Shown: positions 59,067 to 64,000 of the stretch, one piece after another
Position numbering within the stretch: the first letter of the stretch is position 1
How the letters are laid out: every line of letters begins with the position of its first letter
Assembly (NCBI RefSeq): GCF_018760735.1
Contig: NZ_JAHHZN010000021.1
Location: forward strand, 1-64,000
Direction of reading: 5' to 3'
DNA from: Hymenobacter piscis
GTDB taxonomy: Bacteria > Bacteroidota > Bacteroidia > Cytophagales > Hymenobacteraceae
DNA length: 64,000 bases
Translations under genes and position numbers: made by a program
Notes under the pieces: generated by a model
Told to the model about the DNA's origin: nothing
Databases searched by the model: none
What the model saw: the letters and a program-made list of their open reading frames with translations, nothing else

Positions 59067-59837
59067 TTACTTGGCTTTGCGCAGGTACACGTTGCCGCTG
59101 ATGGTGTGCAGCGTGATCTTGAAGCCGCCCCCGTTCAGGGGCACCGTCACGGTTTGGCCGCCCACCCGGTTCAGGCCGTTGGCGGCGGGCTTGGGGTTCA
59201 GGTCGAAATCAGTGTATACCTCCCCCGACATGGAGCGCAGGCTGAGGGTGGTTTTGGTGGTGGCAGGCATCGTCACGTCGAGGTTGCCGCTGATCAGCGA
59301 CACGGCCGTGGGGCCCTGGGCCCCCGGGGCCAGCTGCAGCGTCACGTCGCCGCTGGTGCCGTTGGCCACCACCGGGCCGCTTATGCCCGTGAGGGTAGCG
59401 TTGCCGGCTTTCATGGTCAGCTCCAGGCAGCCGCTGAGGTTGCTCACGGTCAGGTTACTGGCCGTCCAGGTGCCTTCCCGAAACGTGAGGCTGGTGTTGC
59501 GGGGCACCCGCAGGGTGTAGGTAGCCTCCTTGCGGGCCACCTGCTGCACCCGTATCGTGTTGCCTTCCAAGCTCACAGCCAGGCCCTGACGCGTGTTGTC
59601 CTCGGCCGATTGGTACACCGGGCGCAGGCCCTCGGCGCGCTTGGGCGGAGCCTCGTAGGTGCCGCCTTTGATGAGCACTTCGTCGCCGTCGTAGGTTTCC
59701 ACCACCACGTCGCTGCCGCGCATTTCCAGCAGCAGGCGGCGGTCCTGGCGGTTGGCAAAGCGGGTTTTGTATTCCTGGGCCCGCAGGGCGGGAGCCACGC
59801 CGGCCGTCAGCAAGGCCAGCAGTAGGAGCTGTTTCAT
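59067..59837 (-). CDS. DUF4097 family protein (second of pair)
   Basis: A 256-residue protein with signal peptide (MKQLLLLALLTAGVAPALRAQ). The segment RRLLLEMRGSDVVVETYDGDEVLIKGG is followed by the DUF4097-type beta-repeats LTVSNLSGCLELTMKAGN, ATLTGISGPVVANGTSGDVTLQLAPG, VSLISGNLDVTMP, LSLRSMSGEVYTDF and ITLHTISGNVYLRKAK. The C-terminal unit (ISGNVYLRK) matches the end of the downstream protein (ISGNVFFRE), which points to duplication. Proteins of this type next to ECF sigma operons are suspected envelope-stress outputs. The gap to the downstream gene is 37 bp, so they are co-transcribed. Confidence 0.85.
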   Translation of the reverse strand: MKQLLLLALLTAGVAPALRAQEYKTRFANRQDRRLLLEMRGSDVVVETYDGDEVLIKGGTYEAPPKRAEGLRPVYQSAEDNTRQGLAVSLEGNTIRVQQVARKEATYTLRVPRNTSLTFREGTWTASNLTVSNLSGCLELTMKAGNATLTGISGPVVANGTSGDVTLQLAPGAQGPTAVSLISGNLDVTMPATTKTTLSLRSMSGEVYTDFDLNPKPAANGLNRVGGQTVTVPLNGGGFKITLHTISGNVYLRKAK

Positions 59838-59943
59838 AGAGTTGAAAAGAAGGGGAGATGAAGAAAAACGATGGGGTAGGCGCTGCCCGGCAACGCCCCC
59901 AGGCGCGCCCGCAGTACGGTGAAAAGCAGAGAGAGAAAGACGG

Positions 59944-60789
59944 TTAGATGAGCAGGCCTAGGCCCCGCTCGGCCTGTTGGCGCACGGGCGGCAGCACGCC
60001 GGGCTGCCGGGCCAGCTGCTCCAGCGGGGCCACAGCGCGCTTATCGCGCAGGGTGGTGAGCAGCTCAATCAAAGTCAGCTGCACGTTGGGGTCGGTTTGG
60101 TTGGGCAGGGCCTGCACCAGGGCCGGGCCCACGCGCGGGTCGGTGCGGAGCTGGAACAGGGCTTCGGCCGCGGCCAGACGCACGTTGGGGTTGGGGTCGG
60201 CGTTGAGCAGAGTGATGAGCACCTGCACGGCCGGGTCGCCGGGCTGCACCTCCGCCGGCACGGCACTCACCAAACTCAGCCGCCGGCTGGCCGGGGCCGA
60301 CTGTACCATGGCCGCCGTGAGCCGGGCCGCCACCCCCGAATCGGGCGCGGGCTGGCGGGCTACTTCCGGCTGGCCCGGCCGCAGCAGCAGGCCCAGCACC
60401 ATGCCCATCGCCAGCAGCGCCACCGAAGCCGCTACCCGCAGCCACGCGCCGGCTGGACTGGCTTCCCACAGCGGCAGCACCCGGCCCGGGCGGGGCGTTT
60501 CAGCGGGCGTTGCGGCGGAAGCAGGCAGGTGCTGCTTTTCGTGGGCAATGGCGGCCAGCAGCGCGTCGCGCAGGGTTGGCGGGGGCAGCAGCAGCGGCTC
60601 GTCGTCGAGGGCGTGGAGCAGGGTGCGGAGCTGTTGCACCTGCTGCCGGCAGGCCGGGCACCGGGGCAGGTGGGCCGCCACGGCGGCGCTGTCACTGGCC
60701 GGCAGCTCCTGCTCCACAAAGGCGGGCAGCAGCGGCCGTAGCGCAGGGCACTCGGGAAGTTCAGCGGGATGAGCAGGAAGAGCAGCCAT
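59944..60789 (-). CDS. Anti-sigma factor with zinc-finger and HEAT-like repeats
   Basis: The protein has 281 residues. The N-terminal cytoplasmic part has an anti-sigma zinc-finger motif H40-x3-C44-x2-C47 (AAHLPRCPACRQQ), followed by a single membrane helix at about 116-136 (WLRVAASVALLAMGMVLGLLL). The periplasmic C-terminus (about 165-281) reads VLITLLNADPNPNVRLAAAEALF and LVQALPNQTDPNVQLTLIELLTTL, which are HEAT-like helical repeats. It should hold the sigma factor encoded 28 bp upstream until a signal reaches the periplasmic domain. HEAT repeats suggest protein binding as the signal. Confidence 0.85.
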   Translation of the reverse strand: MAALPAHPAELPECPALRPLLPAFVEQELPASDSAAVAAHLPRCPACRQQVQQLRTLLHALDDEPLLLPPPTLRDALLAAIAHEKQHLPASAATPAETPRPGRVLPLWEASPAGAWLRVAASVALLAMGMVLGLLLRPGQPEVARQPAPDSGVAARLTAAMVQSAPASRRLSLVSAVPAEVQPGDPAVQVLITLLNADPNPNVRLAAAEALFQLRTDPRVGPALVQALPNQTDPNVQLTLIELLTTLRDKRAVAPLEQLARQPGVLPPVRQQAERGLGLLI

Positions 60790-60817
60790 AAAAATCAGGG
60801 GCCGAAGCCCGTACGCG

Positions 60818-61363
60818 TTAGTTGAAATACACCGCCCGCAGGGCCTCCAGCGCCCGGTGGGCCTTCACCCGGGCCGCCCCCTCCGAGCACCCCAGCATTT
60901 CCCCGATTTCGGCGTAGCTAAACCCCTGGAAGCGGTGCAGCACCAGCACCTCGCGCTGGGCCGCCGGCAGCAAGCTCAGCGCCTCCTGTACCGATTGGGC
61001 GCAGTCGGCAGTGGCGTGGTGGTGCTGGGCGGCGTGGTGATGGTGGGCGGTGCGCTCCAGGTGGTCGAGGTCGGTGGTGGGACGGTGGCGCTGCCAGTGG
61101 TCGGCGTGTACGTGGCGGGCCAGCTGGTACACCCAGGTGCGGAAGCTGAATGCTGGTTGAAAGGTGTGGCGGTACTTGAGTACCCGCAGAAACACGTTTT
61201 GGGTCAGGTCCTGCCCCACTTCCCGGTTGCCGCCGTTGAGGCGAGTCAGGAAGCCGAACAGCGGGCCGTGATACCGCTCAAACAGCAGCGTGAGCTGGTC
61301 CAGGTGGTCGGCCTGAACCTGAAGCATCAGGTGCTCGTCGCTGAGAGGAGAAGGTGCTGCCAC
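60818..61363 (-). CDS. ECF-type RNA polymerase sigma factor with His-rich linker
   Basis: The protein has 181 residues from a GTG at 61363 (MAAPSPLSDEHLMLQVQADH). A TTG at 61405 or an ATG at 61327 are alternatives; the GTG was chosen because the conserved LSDEHLMLQV lies after it. Region 2 (LFERYHGPLFGFLTRLNGG ... DLTQNVFLRVLKYRHTF ... FRTWVYQLARHVHADHW) and region 4 (LLPAAQREVLVLHRFQGFSYAEIGEMLGCSEGAARVKAHRALEAL) are intact. The linker holds eight His in a short run (AHHHHAAQHHHATADC), which could bind metal. It is first in the unit with the anti-sigma factor and two DUF4097 proteins, and such units are usually autoregulated. Confidence 0.9.
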   Translation of the reverse strand: MAAPSPLSDEHLMLQVQADHLDQLTLLFERYHGPLFGFLTRLNGGNREVGQDLTQNVFLRVLKYRHTFQPAFSFRTWVYQLARHVHADHWQRHRPTTDLDHLERTAHHHHAAQHHHATADCAQSVQEALSLLPAAQREVLVLHRFQGFSYAEIGEMLGCSEGAARVKAHRALEALRAVYFN

Positions 61364-61703
61364 GCGGTGCTGCGGATAGGAATGTTTGCTTCGATTACCG
61401 GGCAAGTAACCATTCGTTACACGCCCCCCGAAAAATATTTTTCCCGGCCCCGGTGGCGCTTGTACTTCGATAAAGCAAATGGCTGTTACGCCGGGTAGAA
61501 GCCGGTTTTCCGGTTGCGGGCAGATGGAGCAAAGGTGCGCCTCTTCGCGTGTTTTCGGTGCATGGTGTCAAGCGGTATAGTTCCTCCTGGCAGAAGATGC
61601 GAAGGGGCGCGGTTCCACACTTGGTAGACGAAGGCTTTAACACAGAAATGCCCCTGCCGGGTAATCGGCAGGGGCTTGAGCGAAAAGAAGAACCGAGGCA
61701 GAA
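61364..61703. other. Intergenic region without genes (340 bp)
   Basis: It separates the sigma-factor operon from the exporter operon, both on the minus strand. I see no coding frame with recognisable features. It holds the sigma-operon promoter region (a low-GC block AAAAATATTTTT at about 61432-61443) and the terminator hairpin of the exporter operon at 61650-61675. Confidence 0.6.
61650..61675 (-). terminator. Terminator hairpin of the ABC exporter operon
   Basis: GCCCCTGCCG pairs perfectly with CGGCAGGGGC around a 6-nt loop, 28 bp after the permease stop codon. On the minus strand only a short ATTT follows, so it is a weak intrinsic terminator. Confidence 0.65.
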
Positions 61704-62516
61704 TTACTGACTCACGTTGCGGCGCAGCAGTACCACGTAGCCTGCCACCAGGGATACCCCGAACCAGAGCAGGGAGTGCCACTCGGCCGGGGCCAGAGCC
61801 GCCGGCACGGTCAGCCCGGGGTCGAACTTCATAAGGCGCAGCACTACGGTAGGGGCGGCGTAGGGCACCAGGTGGATGTACTCCCAGCGCAGCAACGTCA
61901 GGGCCGAGACAATGCCGCCAATGCCCAGGGCCAGCGGCCCCACGAAACTACGGAATATGAGGGCTGCCGCGTATTGGACGCCCAATATGCCCAAGCTGGC
62001 CAGGTAGCTGTGGCCCAGCATCCGCAGCACCGGCAGCAACTCAATGGAATGGCTCTGGAACCCCAGCCCGGGCCGCACCGCGCCCAGCAGGTGGCCGGCC
62101 GCCAGCAGTAGCCCCACGTACAGCACTTGCGCCACTGCGTTCAGCGCCAGCAGCAGCAGCAGCTTGCTGCCGAATACCGCCCCCCGGCCGACGGGCTGGG
62201 CCAGCAGGTGCTTCCAGCCGCTGGCCCGGTTTTCCAGGTTCACTACCAGGCCGGTGAGCAGCACCACAAACATCGGCAGCAAGAGCACCGAGGCCGTTTG
62301 CCAGCTCATGCCCACGTACTGCAGCCACGGGTTGTCGCCGGCTTTCACCAGGTAGCGGCCTTTGAAATAGAAAATCAGAAAGTTGAGCAGTACGGGCAAT
62401 GCCCCGCCGCCCAGGGCCAGCCAGAGCGCGGCCGTGCGCTTCAGCTTCAGGGTGTCGGCGGCCAGGGTGTGGCGGAGCTGGGTGAGTGGGCCGGGCAAAG
62501 GATAGGCTGGATTCAT
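61704..62516 (-). CDS. ABC-2 type transporter permease
   Basis: The protein has 270 residues with six membrane segments, for example LWLALGGGALPVLLNFLIFYF, ASVLLLPMFVVLLTGLVVNLE and HSLLWFGVSLVAGYVVLL. It matches the ABC-2 permeases of the lantibiotic-immunity (MutE/EpiE) and NatB-like type: the N-terminal LKLKRTAALWLALGGG, the ENRASGWKHLLAQPV loop and the final LLRRNVSQ. It forms an exporter with the ATPase encoded 97 bp upstream, separated by a short inverted repeat. The substrate is unknown; peptides, antibiotics or lipids are possible. Confidence 0.88.
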   Translation of the reverse strand: MNPAYPLPGPLTQLRHTLAADTLKLKRTAALWLALGGGALPVLLNFLIFYFKGRYLVKAGDNPWLQYVGMSWQTASVLLLPMFVVLLTGLVVNLENRASGWKHLLAQPVGRGAVFGSKLLLLLALNAVAQVLYVGLLLAAGHLLGAVRPGLGFQSHSIELLPVLRMLGHSYLASLGILGVQYAAALIFRSFVGPLALGIGGIVSALTLLRWEYIHLVPYAAPTVVLRLMKFDPGLTVPAALAPAEWHSLLWFGVSLVAGYVVLLRRNVSQ

Positions 62517-62528
62517 GGCAAGGAGAAG

Positions 62529-62612
62529 GTGGCACGGACTTCAGGCCGTAGCCCGCGGAATAAAGAGGCTGTTTAAAAAGCTGGGGAGGGTGCGGACTGA
62601 AGTCCGTGTCAC
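62529..62612. repeat. Inverted repeat between ABC ATPase and permease genes
   Basis: GTGGCACGGACTTCAG (62529-62544) pairs with CTGAAGTCCGTGTCAC (62597-62612) with one mismatch. It spans almost the whole gap within the operon, and the right arm touches the ATPase stop codon. Confidence 0.8.
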
Positions 62613-62613
62613 A

Positions 62614-63543
62614 TTATCGGGCAGCTTCTTCCGTCAGGTGCAGGAAGGTGTCTTCCAACGAGGGCTGCTCCAGACGCAGACCGTAGAGAGGCTGCCCGGC
62701 CGCCACCAGGGCGGCGGCTACCTCAGCAGTGTGCTCCTGGCTGAGCCAGGGCAGCCGAAGCGTACCGGGGCCGGCCACCGTGGCGCCGGCCAGCAGGCCC
62801 GGCAGCAGGTTGCGGCAGGTGTCGGCGTCCTGGGTTTCCAGCACCAGGCGGCCGCGGCCGGTTTGCAGGCGCTGCAAATCGGGCAGGCTGCCCTGGAACA
62901 CCAGCCGGCCCTGCTGAATCACGCCCACGTGGGTGGCTACTTTCTCGATTTCGTGGATGAGGTGGCTGCTGACGAGGATGGTTTTGCCGTGCTCCTGGCG
63001 CAGGCGCTGCAGCAGCTCGCGCATCTCCATAATGCCGTTGGGGTCGAGGCCGTTGGTGGGCTCATCCAGCAGCAGCAGGTCGGGGTCGGAGAGCAGGGCA
63101 ATGGCCAGGCCCAGCCGCTGCCGCATGCCCAGCGAGTACTCGCGGGCCGGACGGTGGGCGTTATCCGTGAGACCCACCAGGGCCAGCACCTCGGCGGTGC
63201 GGTGGGCCGGCACGCCCCGCAGGCGGCGGGTGGCCTCCACGTTTTCGCGGCCCGTGAGGTGGTCGTAGAGGGAGGGGTTTTCGATGAGCGCGCCCACCCG
63301 GTTCAGCAGCGCCACCCGGTGCCGGCCCAGATCATGCCCGAACAGGTGAACGGAGCCGCTGGCGGGCCGCAGCAACCCCAGCAGCAGGCGCATGGTGGTG
63401 CTTTTGCCGGCCCCGTTCGGCCCCAGAAAGCCGTAGATGCTGCCCGCTTCTACCTGCAGGCTGACTTCGTGCAGGATGGGGCGGGAGCCGAAGCGGAAAT
63501 GGAGGTTCCGGGTTTCGAGCAGGAGCGGGGCAGTGGGATTCAT
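62614..63543 (-). CDS. ABC transporter ATP-binding protein
   Basis: The protein has 309 residues from the ATG at 63543 (MNPTAPLLLETRNLHFRFG). Walker A is GPNGAGKST, the Q-loop region LLGLLRPASGSV ... ALIENPSLYDHLTGRENVE, the signature EYSLGMRQRLGLA, Walker B LLLLDEPTNGLDPNG and the H-loop VSSHLIHE. The C-terminal extension (about 225-309) is typical of bacitracin/lantibiotic-resistance type ATPases (BcrA-like). It drives the permease encoded downstream. Its promoter carries a TGGTTGAA word 28 bp before a perfect -7 box, suggesting control by the LytTR system encoded 9 kb away. Confidence 0.93.
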   Translation of the reverse strand: MNPTAPLLLETRNLHFRFGSRPILHEVSLQVEAGSIYGFLGPNGAGKSTTMRLLLGLLRPASGSVHLFGHDLGRHRVALLNRVGALIENPSLYDHLTGRENVEATRRLRGVPAHRTAEVLALVGLTDNAHRPAREYSLGMRQRLGLAIALLSDPDLLLLDEPTNGLDPNGIMEMRELLQRLRQEHGKTILVSSHLIHEIEKVATHVGVIQQGRLVFQGSLPDLQRLQTGRGRLVLETQDADTCRNLLPGLLAGATVAGPGTLRLPWLSQEHTAEVAAALVAAGQPLYGLRLEQPSLEDTFLHLTEEAAR

Positions 63544-63570
63544 AGCGCAGAAAGACAGGGAGAACGGCAG

Positions 63571-63614
63571 CAAACATAGACGCTGGGCTATAGTGCAACG
63601 GCCTTATTCAACCA
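63571..63614 (-). promoter_or_regulatory. Promoter of the ABC exporter operon with LytTR-like half-site
   Basis: On the minus strand TGGTTGAA (63614-63607), 28 bp, then TATGTTTG (63578-63571), a perfect TAnnTTTG. No second repeat is found 22 bp upstream. The ATG is 27 bp after the -7 box. Confidence 0.5.
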
Positions 63615-63782
63615 ACCCGCCGGCCCCGCCCCGAAACGATGCTTTTCACCGCGCAAACCCGTTTGGGGCGCCGTTTATTCGCGTCCTGCGCGTTAACCCG
63701 GCCGGCCGGGGCGTTGGCGGTGTCAGCATCGGCGTTCATTGAAAAAGCGGGTTTTTCGGGCGGGAGCGTGCTATTTTCGAAG

Positions 63783-64000
63783 ATGGAAATTGCCGCCGTA
63801 CCGTCCGCTGGGGCGAAACCCGTTGCTGCCGCCGCCGTACCCCGGCTGCCCTGGCGGACCCGCGTTCGGGCTTGGCTGCGGCCTACCACCTGGTCGGCCA
63901 CGCCGGAAGCGGCCCGGGTGCCGCGCTGGGTACATGCCGTGCTGTGGCTGTGGCTGCTGGGCATTGATGGGCTCAAGGCCAGCAACGTGCTTTCGCTCAT
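63783..64000 (+). CDS. Membrane protein, N-terminal fragment (cut by window edge)
   Basis: The ATG at 63783 opens a frame that stays open to the window end (72 residues seen). It starts MEIAAVPSAGAKPVAAAAVP, is basic and Ala/Pro-rich, and reaches a hydrophobic segment near the end (WVHAVLWLWLLGIDGLKASNV). No family can be named. It was chosen over the opposite-strand frame because of its GC-rich third positions and the divergent position relative to the exporter operon. Confidence 0.55.
   Translation, partial: MEIAAVPSAGAKPVAAAAVPRLPWRTRVRAWLRPTTWSATPEAARVPRWVHAVLWLWLLGIDGLKASNVLSL

Noticed and set aside
61154..61161. Another TGGTTGAA word
   Set aside because: It lies inside the coding sequence of the sigma factor, with no second repeat and no -7 box at the right distance. 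One or two chance copies of an 8-mer are expected in this window.

Overview
The window is GC-rich, densely coding chromosomal DNA from a member of the Bacteroidota, most probably Hymenobacter or a close relative (Hymenobacteraceae, Cytophagales). The evidence is the set of gene families: a TonB-dependent receptor, two outer-membrane beta-barrel proteins with carboxypeptidase-like N-terminal domains, a likely type IX secretion C-terminal domain, LytS/LytR-type regulators and the gene order rpsU-xer-hpf. Promoters of the Bacteroidota type (TTTG-N19-TAnnTTTG, clearest in front of rpsU) and the absence of purine-rich ribosome-binding sites agree. I see no rRNA, tRNA, CRISPR array, phage or plasmid backbone. 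The only mobile DNA is the end of an IS5-like insertion sequence at the left edge.

Layout. 0.1-5.2 kb: a LysM protein, a small lipoprotein, an erythromycin-esterase-like protein fused to a carboxypeptidase-regulatory domain, and a flippase-like membrane protein. 5.4-11.1 kb: dxs, a low-GC secreted orphan, a SRPBCC membrane protein, an alpha/beta hydrolase and asd. 11.3-19.8 kb: a large lamin-tail-domain surface protein, a DUF1800/DUF1501 pair, an outer-membrane protein and a lipoprotein. 19.9-25.2 kb: a metal island with a TonB receptor, an Nramp transporter and a cation diffusion facilitator; two copies of a palindrome close to TTTAGACATGTCTAAA suggest shared metal-dependent control. 25.4-33.6 kb: a glucose/sorbosone dehydrogenase-like secreted protein, GNAT, HD hydrolase, small porin, S9 peptidase, polytopic membrane protein and PAP2 phosphatase. 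33.9-38.1 kb: metK, then rpsU-xer-hpf and an acyl-CoA dehydrogenase. 38.4-45.4 kb: a minimal polysaccharide export and tyrosine-kinase set (Wza-, Wzc- and YwqE-like) followed by an epimerase and a TPR protein. 45.6-50.3 kb: a ComA-like phosphosulfolactate synthase, a second sugar-dehydrogenase-like lipoprotein, a spermidine-synthase-fold protein, a DedA protein and aroE.

50.4-63.5 kb looks like an envelope-sensing module. Two paralogous outer-membrane beta-barrel proteins flank a LytS/LytR two-component system, followed by two DUF4097 proteins, a HEAT-repeat anti-sigma factor, an ECF sigma factor and an ABC-2 exporter. The divergent promoters of the first barrel gene and the kinase carry the same arrangement, TGGTTGAa-N14-TGGTTGAa-N29-TAnnTT, in mirror image. 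Single half-sites at nearly the same distance from a -7 box occur before the exporter and, more weakly, before the second barrel gene. I infer a locally autoregulated LytTR regulon.

The intergenic spaces hold at least a dozen long inverted repeats of several families. Many have an inner core plus outer arms of short repeated words. The outer arms are poor in C on the 5' side and poor in G on the 3' side, and they often supply the stop codons of the flanking genes.
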